Shown: positions 9,306 through 17,320 of the stretch, in pieces
Position numbering within the stretch: position 1 is the stretch's first letter
How the letters are laid out: every line of letters begins with the position of its first letter
Assembly: GCF_025421775.1 (NCBI RefSeq)
Contig: NZ_JAOEFX010000008.1
Location: 124,001-188,000 of the forward strand
DNA: 64,000 bases
Direction of reading: 5' to 3'
Source of the DNA: Paenarthrobacter aurescens
Lineage (GTDB): Bacteria > Actinomycetota > Actinomycetes > Actinomycetales > Micrococcaceae
Position numbers and translations under genes: made by a program
The notes under the pieces: model-generated
The model's input: only the letters and a program-made list of their open reading frames with translations
Databases searched by the model: none
What the model was told of the DNA's origin: nothing

Positions 9306-10021
9306 CCCTGTGGCCGGATACGCGTGGACTGCAGCTTGTCCCGGACGGAGGGCAAGTGTCGTCGGCTGATCGGCAGTTCAGCGCCTGCCACAGCCACGCT
9401 CGGGCCCGTTGCTGTCAGCTTCAGGTGCTGCACATGCTTCAGTGCGATCAAATACGAGCGGTGGATCCGGATAAACCCCGCGTCAGCCCATTTCTGTTCA
9501 AGATCACTCAGCGGAACCCGGATGAGGAAGCTGGCCTCGGACGTGTGCAGCCTGGCGTAATCGCCTTGGGCCTGCACATAGGTGACATCGTCACGGCGGA
9601 TCATGCGGGTGGTGCTGCCGAGGTCCACTGTGATCATTTCAGGGGCGGGCGTGCCTTCCTTGATCAGATCGCTGATCCGGTCCACCGAACGGGATAGCCG
9701 TTCCGCGCGCAGCGGCTTCAGCAAGTAATCGATGGCGGCGAGGTCGAAGGCTTCCAATGCGCAGTCTTCATCAGCGGTGACGAACACGACGGCGGGTGGG
9801 TTGCTGCTGCGGGATATCGCCCGCGCGATGTCCAGGCCGGACAGAGCCGGCATATGGATGTCGAGGAAGACGGCGTCGACCGACTCTGTTTCCAAGGTCC
9901 GCAGCGCCTCGGCGCCCGACGACGCCCGGTGGATGGCGCCAATCCGCTCATCCCGGCCCAGCAGGAAGGCCAGCTCTTCCACGGCGGGTAGTTCGTCATC
10001 AGCGACGAGCACGTTGATCAT
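9302..10021 (-). CDS. LytTR-family response regulator
   Basis: A 239 aa regulator. Residues 1-120 form a receiver domain with acidic pocket (DDE at 8-10), phospho-acceptor Asp54 (FLDIHMP) and Lys102 (LLKPL). Residues about 130-235 form a LytTR DNA-binding domain (DVTYVQAQGDYARLHT, FIRIHRSYLIAL). Such regulators bind paired direct repeats upstream of a few targets; in E. coli, BtsR and YpdB of this class respond to pyruvate and switch on transporters. The gene lies between the sensor kinase and the symporter pair, so the transporter is the likely target. Confidence 0.94.
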   Translation of the reverse strand: MINVLVADDELPAVEELAFLLGRDERIGAIHRASSGAEALRTLETESVDAVFLDIHMPALSGLDIARAISRSSNPPAVVFVTADEDCALEAFDLAAIDYLLKPLRAERLSRSVDRISDLIKEGTPAPEMITVDLGSTTRMIRRDDVTYVQAQGDYARLHTSEASFLIRVPLSDLEQKWADAGFIRIHRSYLIALKHVQHLKLTATGPSVAVAGAELPISRRHLPSVRDKLQSTRIRPQG

Positions 10022-10042
10022 GATTAAAGACTAACCGGCACA

Positions 10043-11245
10043 TCATGCGTCGTGGTCGGGCTGCGATTTGGGCACCCGCATGGTGATCAGGGTTCCTTCC
10101 CCGGGAGCCGTGTCGATGACGAGACCGTGTTCGTCCCCGTAGACCTGACGCAAACGGGCGTCAACATTGCGCAGCCCCACATGGATGCCGTCCGTATGCC
10201 CGGCGAGCACTGACCGCAGGTGCTCGGGATCCATGCCCACGCCGTCGTCCTCGATGGTAACTTCAGCGAACGCTCCGGAATCGTTGGCGCAGATGGTGAT
10301 GTGTCCCGGGCCTTCCTTGGCTTCCAAACCGTGCCGGACCGCGTTCTCCACCAGCGGTTGAAGGCTGAGGAACGGAATAACCGTGCTCAAGACCTCGGGC
10401 GCGATCCTAAGGCTTACCTGGACGCGCTCGCCAAAGCGTGCCCGTTCCAGCAAGAGGTAGCGGTCGATGCATCGCAGTTCCTCGGCGACTGTGGTGAAGT
10501 CTCCATGCCGCCGGAACGAGTATCTGGTGAAGTCGGCGAACTCCACCACCAACTCCCGCGCCCGTGCCGGGTCCGTGTTGATGAAAGACGCGATCGCATT
10601 CAGCGAGTTGTAGATGAAGTGCGGGCTGATCTGTGCGCGCAAAGCCCTGACTTCCGCTTCCATCAGCAGGGTGCGGGAAGCTTCGAGTTCGGTCAGTTCC
10701 AGTTGGGCAGCAATCCAGTCAGCAACCTCGCTGGTGGCTCGCACCAATCCCGCCCCCGCCGCTGGGGCAAGGGCGGCAACTGAGCCCACTACTTTGGAGC
10801 CTGCCCGGATCGGAGCTATGACGGCGCTGAAATCGTGGCTCCCGTGCTCGGCTTTCGCGGCCGGCGAATGTCCGGCGTGAGGCACGACGGCTGTTCGACC
10901 GGTGGCAAGGACCTCGGCAGCGAGGCGCATAAGTAATGGCCGGAGTTCCTCGGCTGCACCATCCCATGCGAGCACCGAATGGGTGTCCGTGATGGCCAGG
11001 GCATCGCAGCCCAGCAGCACCCGCAGCTGCTTGCTGGCCTTGGCTGCGCCGGCAGGTTGGAGCCCGCCACGGAGGTGCTGACCGGCCCGGGAGGCCGCGT
11101 GCAGCGTGTTGTAAGTGGCGCGCTCGGCATCCGTGCCCAGGTCCCGGAAAGAGCGCATCACCCTCAGGCCAACACCCACCACGACGGCGACAGCCAGCAC
11201 GATCACGGCGATCGCGGCAACGGTGAGGAGCGGAGAGTCGGGCAT
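10043..11245 (-). CDS. LytS-type sensor histidine kinase
   Basis: Starting at ATG 11245 gives 400 aa; an open frame continues upstream but shows no protein-like features. One membrane helix (about residues 5-27) is followed by a GAF-like sensory region (about 50-190). A His_kinase domain with the phospho-acceptor in SPHFIYNSLN comes next, then an HATPase_c domain with LVENAVRHGL and DDGVGMD. This architecture is the usual partner of LytTR regulators. Unlike LytS or BtsS it lacks the multi-helix 5TM sensor domain, so the signal is probably sensed by the GAF domain. The response regulator follows after 21 nt. Confidence 0.93.
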   Translation of the reverse strand: MPDSPLLTVAAIAVIVLAVAVVVGVGLRVMRSFRDLGTDAERATYNTLHAASRAGQHLRGGLQPAGAAKASKQLRVLLGCDALAITDTHSVLAWDGAAEELRPLLMRLAAEVLATGRTAVVPHAGHSPAAKAEHGSHDFSAVIAPIRAGSKVVGSVAALAPAAGAGLVRATSEVADWIAAQLELTELEASRTLLMEAEVRALRAQISPHFIYNSLNAIASFINTDPARARELVVEFADFTRYSFRRHGDFTTVAEELRCIDRYLLLERARFGERVQVSLRIAPEVLSTVIPFLSLQPLVENAVRHGLEAKEGPGHITICANDSGAFAEVTIEDDGVGMDPEHLRSVLAGHTDGIHVGLRNVDARLRQVYGDEHGLVIDTAPGEGTLITMRVPKSQPDHDA

Positions 11246-11358
11246 AAGGCCAGCGTAGCCAATTTGCCGGCGCTGTCCTTGCCGTTTGGCGCAGGGTCGC
11301 AACCGTTGAGCGACGGCACCAGCGGATTCTCTGGAACCGACCCCCGACGGCGTTCGAT

Positions 11359-11374
11359 AGTGATTGCAGTCACA
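11359..11374. promoter_or_regulatory. CRP/GlxR-like operator between the two symporter operons
   Basis: AGTGA-TTGCAG-TCACA matches the CRP/GlxR consensus TGTGA-N6-TCACA at 9 of 10 positions. It lies in the 179-bp divergent region between the histidine kinase gene and the DUF485/ActP operon, 51 bp before the ATG at 11425. In Corynebacterium, GlxR controls acetate and monocarboxylate uptake genes through such sites. Confidence 0.6.
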
Positions 11375-11424
11375 TGGGCAATGCGTGCGGAGCCGATGTG
11401 GACACATCACAATCAGGAGGAACC

Positions 11425-11805
11425 ATGGGTAATGAGGCCCAAAACCAGGACGCAACAGCGTCCGTGGACTTCCGGGAAGTCCAACAAACGGAACGGTTCA
11501 AGACACTGCGGAAGCGGCACCGCAGCTTTGTCTTCCCGATGGCAGTCGTATTCCTGCTTTGGTATTTCGCGTACGTTCTTTTGGCTGACTATGCGGTTGG
11601 CTTCATGTCCATCAAGGTTTGGGGCAACATCAACGTCGGCCTGATTCTCGGCCTGCTCCAGTTCGTCACTACCTTCGGCATCACGGCTTGGTACGTGAGC
11701 TACTCCAACAGGAAACTGGACCCCATCGCGGCGGAGATCCGCAACGAGATCGAGGGCCACGAATTTGATAAGGACGGCAATGTGATCAGCGGGGGAGTCA
11801 AATGA
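11425..11805 (+). CDS. DUF485 membrane protein, ActP partner
   Basis: A 126 aa protein from ATG 11425 with a perfect AGGAGG ribosome binding site; an earlier in-frame ATG at 11374 lacks one and falls inside the regulatory region. It has the DUF485 layout: a charged N-terminus with TLRKRHRSFVFP, a first helix (FLLWYFAYVLLADYAV), a short link, a second helix (ILGLLQFVTTFGITAWYV) and a charged tail. YjcH, the E. coli relative, is co-transcribed with the acetate permease ActP. The stop overlaps the actP-like start by 4 nt (ATGA). Confidence 0.93.
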   Translation: MGNEAQNQDATASVDFREVQQTERFKTLRKRHRSFVFPMAVVFLLWYFAYVLLADYAVGFMSIKVWGNINVGLILGLLQFVTTFGITAWYVSYSNRKLDPIAAEIRNEIEGHEFDKDGNVISGGVK

Positions 11806-13421
11806 ACACCATGGTCCCGGCAGCAGTCAACGTCGCAGCGCTGAAAGACACCACCCTGCTCAACATGGGCATTTTCGCCCTCTTCGTGGCGGTCACCATG
11901 GTGATCGTCTTCCGGGCCAGCCGGAACAACAAGACCGCAGCAGATTACTACGCAGCTGGCCGGTCGTTTACTGGTTCGCAGAACGGCACGGCCATCGCCG
12001 GAGACTACCTGTCGGCAGCATCCTTCCTCGGCATTACCGGCGCCATCGCCATCAACGGCTACGACGGCTTCCTGTACTCCATCGGCTTCCTCGTCGCCTG
12101 GCTCGTCGCTTTGCTCCTGGTGGCTGAATTGCTCCGCAATACGGGCAAGTTCACCATGGCTGACGTCCTGTCCTTCCGCTTGCGTCAGCGCCCTGTCCGC
12201 ATTGCGGCCGCCCTCTCCACCTTGGCCGTCTGCTTCTTCTACCTCCTCGCCCAGATGGCAGGAGCAGGCAGCCTGATTTCGCTCCTGCTGGGCATCAGCG
12301 ACTGGGGCGGTCAGGCCTTGGTGATCATCGTCGTCGGGGCCTTGATGATCATGTACGTACTGATCGGCGGCATGAAGGGCACCACCTGGGTACAGATCAT
12401 CAAAGCCATCCTGCTCATTGCCGGTGCAGGTGTAATGACAGCAATGGTGCTTGCGATCTACGGTTTCAACCTGTCCAGCCTGCTGGGCTCTGCAGCTGAA
12501 GCCGCCAACAACCCGGCCATCCTGAACCCCGGGCTCCAATATGGAAAGACCGAAACGTCCAAGCTCGACTTCATGTCCCTCGGCCTTGCCCTGGTCCTCG
12601 GTACAGCAGCACTGCCCCACGTGCTGATGCGCTTCTACACTGTCCCTACGGCCAAGGAAGCACGCAAGTCCGTCGTATGGGCCATCTGGCTGATCGGCCT
12701 GTTCTACCTCTTCACCCTGGTGCTGGGGTATGGCGCAGCGGCCCTGGTGGGCGCTGAAACCATCAAGTCCGCCCCCGGTGGGGTCAATTCCGCGGCCCCG
12801 CTGCTCGCGTTCCACCTGGGTGGCCCGCTGCTCCTGGGCTTCATTTCGGCCGTCGCGTTCGCAACCATCCTGGCTGTGGTGGCCGGCCTGACCATCACCG
12901 CAGCCGCTTCCTTCGCCCACGACATTTACGCCAACGTCATTTCCAAGGGCAAGGCCGACGCAACCACCGAGGTGAAGGTCGCCCGACGCACGGTCGTGGT
13001 GATCGGTGTCCTGGCTATTCTGGGCGGAATTTTCGCCAACGGGCAGAACGTTGCCTTCCTGGTGGCACTGGCCTTCGCAGTTGCAGCATCGGCGAACCTG
13101 CCCACCATTGTCTACTCCCTGTTCTGGAAGAAGTTCACCACCCAGGGCGCGGTCTGGAGCATGTACGGCGGCCTCGCTGCGGCCATCTTGCTGATCACCT
13201 TCTCGCCCGTGGTCTCCGGCGCCAAGACGTCCATGATCCCCGGGGCAAACTTTGCCCTCTTCCCGCTGAGCAACCCCGGCATCGTGTCCATTCCGTTGGC
13301 CTTCTTCCTGGGCTGGCTCGGAACGGTGCTGGACAAGCGGCGCGAGGATCCGGCCAAGCAGGCGGAGATGGAGGTGCGCTCGCTGACCGGTGTCGGTGCC
13401 GAGAAGGCGGTCGATCACTAG
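11802..13421 (+). CDS. actP: ActP-like cation/acetate symporter
   Basis: A 539 aa SSS-family permease with about 13 membrane segments. The conserved AADYYAAGRSFTGSQNGTAIAGDYLSAASFLG N-terminal region and the LPHVLMRFYTVP segment are typical of ActP, which takes up acetate and other short monocarboxylates with Na+. It is translationally coupled to the DUF485 protein and preceded by a CRP/GlxR-like site. The second symporter at 7480-8946 is clearly related but diverged, so the locus holds two transport systems of one family with different control. Confidence 0.92.
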   Translation: MNTMVPAAVNVAALKDTTLLNMGIFALFVAVTMVIVFRASRNNKTAADYYAAGRSFTGSQNGTAIAGDYLSAASFLGITGAIAINGYDGFLYSIGFLVAWLVALLLVAELLRNTGKFTMADVLSFRLRQRPVRIAAALSTLAVCFFYLLAQMAGAGSLISLLLGISDWGGQALVIIVVGALMIMYVLIGGMKGTTWVQIIKAILLIAGAGVMTAMVLAIYGFNLSSLLGSAAEAANNPAILNPGLQYGKTETSKLDFMSLGLALVLGTAALPHVLMRFYTVPTAKEARKSVVWAIWLIGLFYLFTLVLGYGAAALVGAETIKSAPGGVNSAAPLLAFHLGGPLLLGFISAVAFATILAVVAGLTITAAASFAHDIYANVISKGKADATTEVKVARRTVVVIGVLAILGGIFANGQNVAFLVALAFAVAASANLPTIVYSLFWKKFTTQGAVWSMYGGLAAAILLITFSPVVSGAKTSMIPGANFALFPLSNPGIVSIPLAFFLGWLGTVLDKRREDPAKQAEMEVRSLTGVGAEKAVDH

Positions 13422-13456
13422 AGTCCGCAGCGCCTGCCGAGCAGCACATGCCAAGG

Positions 13457-13489
13457 GCGGCTCCTCCTGCGAACCGCAGGAGGAGCCGC
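13457..13489. terminator. Strong hairpin terminator between convergent genes
   Basis: A perfect 15-bp stem (GCGGCTCCTCCTGCG and its complement) closes a 3-nt loop between the actP-like gene and the convergent PHP-domain gene. Only a mixed T-rich stretch follows on the plus side. It can stop transcription from both sides. Confidence 0.8.
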
Positions 13490-13503
13490 TCTGTGTGTCT
13501 GCA

Positions 13504-14538
13504 TTACTTCTTCAGGCTCAGCCATTCCTGCAGCTGTTCCAGCGGCCACGTGGTGACGATCCGTTCCTTCGGCACTCCGAGGGCTTCGGCCCTCTCTGCG
13601 CCGTACTGCAGGAAGTCGAGCTGGCCCGGAGCATGGGCGTCGCTGTCGATGCTGAAGAGGCAGCCGGCGTCCAGGGCCAGCGTGATGAGGTTGTCCGGTG
13701 GGTCCTGCCGTTCGGGCCGGGAGTTGATTTCGACGGCGACTCCCCACTCCGCACACTCCTTGAAGACCCTCGCGGCATCGAACTCGGACTCGGGCCGGGT
13801 ACCCCGTGATCCTTGGACGAGCCGACCGGTGCAATGCCCCAGGACGTTGGTGTGGGGATCGCTGATCCCGCCGAGCATTCGCTTGGTCATGGTCTTTGCG
13901 TCTGACCGGAGCTTCGAGTGGACGCTGGCCACCACTACATCCAGCCTGTCCAGCATGGTGGGAGTCTGGTCCAGGGTTCCGTCCTCAAGAATGTCCACCT
14001 CTATGCCCTTGAGCAACCGGAAGCCGTCACGGGCCGCGTTGATCCCGTCCACTACGTCGAGTTGTTTCTCGAGGCGTTCCACGCTGAGGCCATTGGCGAT
14101 AGTGAGATTGGGGGAGTGGTCTGTGAGGGCCAGGTATTCGCGGCCGAGTGTGCGTGCGGCGGCCACCATGGATTCGATGGGGGAGCCGCCGTCGGACCAG
14201 TTGCTGTGGCTGTGAAGGTCTCCGCGCAGTGCGGCCCTCAGGGTGTCACCGCCGGAGGCCAAAGATTCTGTGCCCCGCTCCCGGAGATCGGCCAGATAGT
14301 CCGGGACTTTCTCTTCCAGGGCCTGGGTAACGACTTCAGCGCTTCGGTTGCCTACGCCTTTGATGCTGGTCAGCCGTCCGGCCCGGATCAGTTTCGGCAG
14401 CTCTTCGGGCGAAAGCTGCCGAACGGCGTCGGCAGCTTTCCGGAAAGCCTGGACCTTGAAGGTGGGGGCCTGGCTGCGTTCCAACCAGAAGGAGATTTCG
14501 TCGAGCGCCTCTACGGGATCCATGGCTCCATGATCCAC
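13504..14538 (-). CDS. PHP-domain metal-dependent hydrolase with N-terminal helix-hairpin-helix region
   Basis: A 344 aa protein from GTG 14538; an ATG at 14523 is an alternative. Residues 1-75 resemble the PolX helix-hairpin-helix region (LTSIKGVGNRSAEVV). Residues about 105-340 form a PHP domain with metal ligands in LHSHSNWSDGG, LTDHSPNL, KGIEVDIL, VASVHSK, GHCTGR and SIDSDAHAP. This is the arrangement of the C-terminal half of bacterial family X DNA polymerases, but the polymerase domain is missing. It is probably a phosphoesterase, with DNA-end or nucleotide substrates possible. Confidence 0.88.
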   Translation of the reverse strand: MDHGAMDPVEALDEISFWLERSQAPTFKVQAFRKAADAVRQLSPEELPKLIRAGRLTSIKGVGNRSAEVVTQALEEKVPDYLADLRERGTESLASGGDTLRAALRGDLHSHSNWSDGGSPIESMVAAARTLGREYLALTDHSPNLTIANGLSVERLEKQLDVVDGINAARDGFRLLKGIEVDILEDGTLDQTPTMLDRLDVVVASVHSKLRSDAKTMTKRMLGGISDPHTNVLGHCTGRLVQGSRGTRPESEFDAARVFKECAEWGVAVEINSRPERQDPPDNLITLALDAGCLFSIDSDAHAPGQLDFLQYGAERAEALGVPKERIVTTWPLEQLQEWLSLKK

Positions 14539-14544
14539 GAACCA

Positions 14545-14582
14545 GGCGCACCATCAACAGTGGGCAGTGTCAATGGTGCGCC
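14545..14582 (-). terminator. Inverted repeat after the His-tailed membrane protein gene
   Basis: GGCGCACCAT and ATGGTGCGCC form a perfect 10-bp stem with an 18-nt loop. It lies between the stop of the gene at 14600-15205 and the start of the PHP gene on the same strand. No T-run follows; it may reduce read-through. Confidence 0.45.
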
Positions 14583-14599
14583 GGTTCGGTCGCCGTCAG

Positions 14600-15205
14600 C
14601 TAGTGGTGGCGACCCGGGTCCAGGGCGGGATTGGAGCCCTGGCCGTCTTCTCCGCTGGGTGCCTGGCCGTGCTCTCCGTGCGGGACTGCATGCTGTCCGG
14701 CCATCGATGCGGCCAGTCCGGGTGTAGCAATTGTTGCAACAACGACGGCGGCTCCGAACGCGGCTGCCAGAAGCCGCCCGGTCCTTGGCTGGCCGTGGGT
14801 GCCGCCGTCGTTGGTCTTGTGCTGCCGCCTCAGCCAGCCAGCTCCGGCAAGTGCCATGAGCGTCAGGCCGAGAGCGGCGAAGTGGCTCACGTCCAGTGAG
14901 CGCAGGGAGCTGATCCCGGTGACTGTGACTGCGAGGTGCGCAGCAGCAGCAACGGCGAGGACAGGAAGCGCGAATCGTGCGACGACCAGGGCGTTGCGGT
15001 GCAACCCCCGCAGGGACCAGGCCAAAAAGGCCAAGCCCGCCGCGAGGGTTGCGACGCCGGCGACCACCATTCCGGGTGTCGCTGACGCCGTTCCGGTGAG
15101 ATATCCGGCGGCAAGGGAAAGCTCAACCATCCCAGCGGCCATTGCTGCGAAGTACACGAACAGGAGGGTCGCTGCGTTCAGTGTGGGGTGGTGTTTGCTT
15201 TCCAT
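14600..15205 (-). CDS. Hypothetical five-helix membrane protein with His/Gly-rich tail
   Basis: A 201 aa protein from ATG 15205 with an AAGGA ribosome binding site. It has hydrophobic segments at about residues 11-35, 43-64, 74-95, 105-122 and 143-165. The extramembrane C-terminal tail (about 166-201) is rich in His, Gly, Asp and Pro and ends in DPGRHH, which could bind metal ions. I recognise no family with certainty. It follows the DUF4383 gene by 44 bp on the same strand, so the two probably form a small membrane-protein operon. Confidence 0.75.
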   Translation of the reverse strand: MESKHHPTLNAATLLFVYFAAMAAGMVELSLAAGYLTGTASATPGMVVAGVATLAAGLAFLAWSLRGLHRNALVVARFALPVLAVAAAAHLAVTVTGISSLRSLDVSHFAALGLTLMALAGAGWLRRQHKTNDGGTHGQPRTGRLLAAAFGAAVVVATIATPGLAASMAGQHAVPHGEHGQAPSGEDGQGSNPALDPGRHH

Positions 15206-15249
15206 GGTCCTTGCCGTCCTCTCGCTGCTTTACTCGGTGATCAGGCGGA

Positions 15250-15657
15250 TCAGGCGCGGGCGGAAGCTACGGCTGCCTTGTCCTGGGACAGTGCTACGCC
15301 CAGCAGGACGACGGCGCTGGCAAGGTGCAGCACGTTGTCCGCGCCGTTGAGGGCGATGATGTTCAGCGAGGAGCCAACCAGGAAAAGCCCCAGAATGCCG
15401 ACCAGCAGGTAGACGCCTCCGACAGCCGTGTTGACGGACTTGGAGAGCGTGACACCGTTCATGCCGGCGTAAAGAAGTGCGGCGCCAATGGCCAAGTGGA
15501 TGATGTTGTGAAGAGGGTTCACCGCGAAGATGATCAAGTTGGCACCCTCGGTGGCGAAGAAGCCGATTCCCGAGGTGACGAAGAATCCGAGCACGCCTAC
15601 CAAGAGGTAGACGGCTCCGAAAATGGTGGCGATCAAGCGATTGGGCGAAGTACGCAT
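15250..15657 (-). CDS. DUF4383 membrane protein
   Basis: The ATG at 15657 gives 135 aa with GGAAGG upstream; a longer open frame to 15870 overlaps the neighbouring gene and looks non-coding. The protein has four hydrophobic segments arranged as two similar halves, each starting with a VYLLVGxLG motif and each containing a polar H/N-rich turn (NPLHNIIHLAIGA and NGADNVLHLASAV). This is the DUF4383 pattern found in actinobacterial and cyanobacterial membrane proteins of unknown role. Its half-repeat suggests internal duplication. Confidence 0.85.
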   Translation of the reverse strand: MRTSPNRLIATIFGAVYLLVGVLGFFVTSGIGFFATEGANLIIFAVNPLHNIIHLAIGAALLYAGMNGVTLSKSVNTAVGGVYLLVGILGLFLVGSSLNIIALNGADNVLHLASAVVLLGVALSQDKAAVASARA

Positions 15658-15785
15658 TGGTCCGAACCTTCCGGTGATGGCCGGGTGTCCCGGCCGTCCT
15701 GCTGAGCCCCGGGTGGGGCTCTCAAGCAGTGATTCGGACCATGCGCGGGTGTGGATGGGTGTGAGCCTGGAATTTCTTTTGGTGG

Positions 15786-16508
15786 CTATGGGCGGAGGCG
15801 GATGCTGCTCATTTTGAGGTCGTTGGTTCCCTCGAAGACGTACTGAAGGTCGATGGTCTTGCCGTCGCATTGCAACGTGCCCGCGAGGTCGGCTTTGTTG
15901 TTGCCGTTGTTGGAGTTCACGTTCACGGAGTTATAGTTCGGCTTGCATGAGCTGTCCAGCTGCAGGCTGGCAATGCCATCCACGAAGGATTGTTTGTCCA
16001 GCTCGTCCTTCAATGGCTGGCTCAGGTAATTGTCGTATGCCTGTTCTGTTTGCCCGGACACCACCAGATTGGTGAATTCGTCCGCCAGCGACCTGGCCTT
16101 GGACGTCGCGTTGCCCACGAGGTTGACCAGCAAAAGGACACCCACCACCGCCAAGACGATCACTCCCGCAACGATGCTCAGGACGATCCACAGGACTTTT
16201 CGGCTCTTCCTGGGTGCCTGTTGGCCATACTGACCTGGCGGGTATTGGCTGGGTTGGTGCTGACCCTGTGGATAGGGGTTCTGCCCTTGCGGGTACGGGT
16301 TCTGGACGTACGGTTCCTGGCCCGGTGCGGCGTACTGCGGGCCGCCCGTCTGGGGGGAAGCGGACGACGGCGGCTGCTGCCACTGCGGTGAGGCACCAGG
16401 CTGCGGCGGGTAGCCTGGCCCGGGCGGAACCGGTGGCGGGTTCTGGCCAGGCGGGTTCTGGTTGGGTTGGTTCTGGTTGGGCTGGTGCGGTTCTTGCGGG
16501 TTGCTCAC
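15786..16508 (-). CDS. Pro/Gln-rich single-pass membrane protein with C-terminal extracytoplasmic domain
   Basis: A 240 aa protein from GTG 16508 with a GAGAGGGG ribosome binding site. Residues 1-100 are a disordered Pro/Gln/Asn/Tyr-rich segment with repeats of QGQNPYP. A basic stop-transfer (PRKSRK) and one helix (about 105-130) follow. The C-terminal ~110 residues form a small soluble domain with two cysteines (SSCKP, TLQCDG) that resembles DUF4878/DUF4190-type actinobacterial envelope proteins. The low-complexity N-terminus would be cytoplasmic and the domain outside. No function can be assigned. Confidence 0.8.
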   Translation of the reverse strand: MSNPQEPHQPNQNQPNQNPPGQNPPPVPPGPGYPPQPGASPQWQQPPSSASPQTGGPQYAAPGQEPYVQNPYPQGQNPYPQGQHQPSQYPPGQYGQQAPRKSRKVLWIVLSIVAGVIVLAVVGVLLLVNLVGNATSKARSLADEFTNLVVSGQTEQAYDNYLSQPLKDELDKQSFVDGIASLQLDSSCKPNYNSVNVNSNNGNNKADLAGTLQCDGKTIDLQYVFEGTNDLKMSSIRLRP

Positions 16509-16654
16509 AGTTGTGCCCCTCTCGGTAGCCTTCGCAGCGCCACCACATGGCCGGGGACCTCTGGCCGGCCCCTGATTCGTCCACTTGCATCAAATCGCAT
16601 GCAGGTTCCACGGGCAAGTGCCGCGCCGGGAATAGCCGCAGGTGAAAAGGGAAT

Positions 16655-17125
16655 TCAGGCCTCGGAGCGGCGTCCCAGCAGGGGTTGGACGCGGTAGGGG
16701 ATCATCTCCCGCATCGCCAGCGCAGTATCGGTCCGTTCCACTCCGTCGCAGCCCAGGATCTTTCCGTTGATGCGGTAGAGGTCCTCCGCATCCAGGGCAA
16801 CGACGCGCAACAGCAAGTCCGCTGAACCTGTCAGGCCAAATCCTTCCAGGATTTCGGGAATGTCGGCCAGGTCCTGGGCAAGCGAGGCAAGTTTTTGCTG
16901 CTGTACGTGGACAGTGATGAATGCAGTCAACGGATAGCCGAGGGCCGCGGGGTTGATCCTCCGCTCGAAGGAGAGGAAGGCGTGTTTCTTCTCGAGTTGG
17001 GCCATCCGCGCCTGGACAGTGTTTCGGGACAACCCCAGCTTTTGGGCGAGTGCCACCACAGTCCCGCGGGGGTCCTTCGCCATGGCGGAAAGGAGCCTGG
17101 TGTCAGTGCCATCCAAGGGTTGCAT
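16655..17125 (-). CDS. Lrp/AsnC-family transcriptional regulator
   Basis: Starting at ATG 17125 gives 156 aa, the normal Lrp length (a GTG at 17155 would add 10 residues). Residues about 5-60 form the winged helix-turn-helix (DTRLLSAMAKDPRGTVVALAQKLGLSRNTVQARMAQLE). The rest is the RAM/AsnC ligand domain, which usually senses amino acids. It is divergent from the 2-oxoacid dehydrogenase operon. Lrp-type BkdR activates such operons in Pseudomonas in response to branched-chain amino acids, so the same role is likely here. Confidence 0.92.
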   Translation of the reverse strand: MQPLDGTDTRLLSAMAKDPRGTVVALAQKLGLSRNTVQARMAQLEKKHAFLSFERRINPAALGYPLTAFITVHVQQQKLASLAQDLADIPEILEGFGLTGSADLLLRVVALDAEDLYRINGKILGCDGVERTDTALAMREMIPYRVQPLLGRRSEA

Positions 17126-17208
17126 AATGCGCAAGATTAGCACGGCCCACACCAAGGAAACAGGGCAGAATGCTCAACTTCTGCGGGGGTAGTTGTACCC
17201 GATGCCTG

Positions 17209-17226
17209 TTGTGAGTAGGGTCACAA
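17209..17226. promoter_or_regulatory. Perfect CRP/GlxR-type palindrome in the lrp/bkd divergent region
   Basis: TTGTGA-GTAGGG-TCACAA is a perfect match to TGTGA-N6-TCACA with one extra symmetric base on each side. It lies midway between the Lrp regulator and the dehydrogenase E1 alpha gene. Transcription of one or both is probably under a cAMP-binding regulator. Confidence 0.75.
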
Positions 17227-17320
17227 TTAACTCCGGCGAAGGTGCCGGAGGGCCGGTCTGCGGCAGGATCACAAGTCCCGCCAGCGCCGACGAAAACGAG
17301 CCGGAAGGTTGCGATCACCT

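Noticed and set aside
11700..13454. 584-codon open frame antisense to the ActP-like gene
   Set aside because: Its product is Gly/Asp/His/Gln-rich with no motif; it is the mirror of the codon bias of the symporter gene, a common artefact in high-GC genomes.
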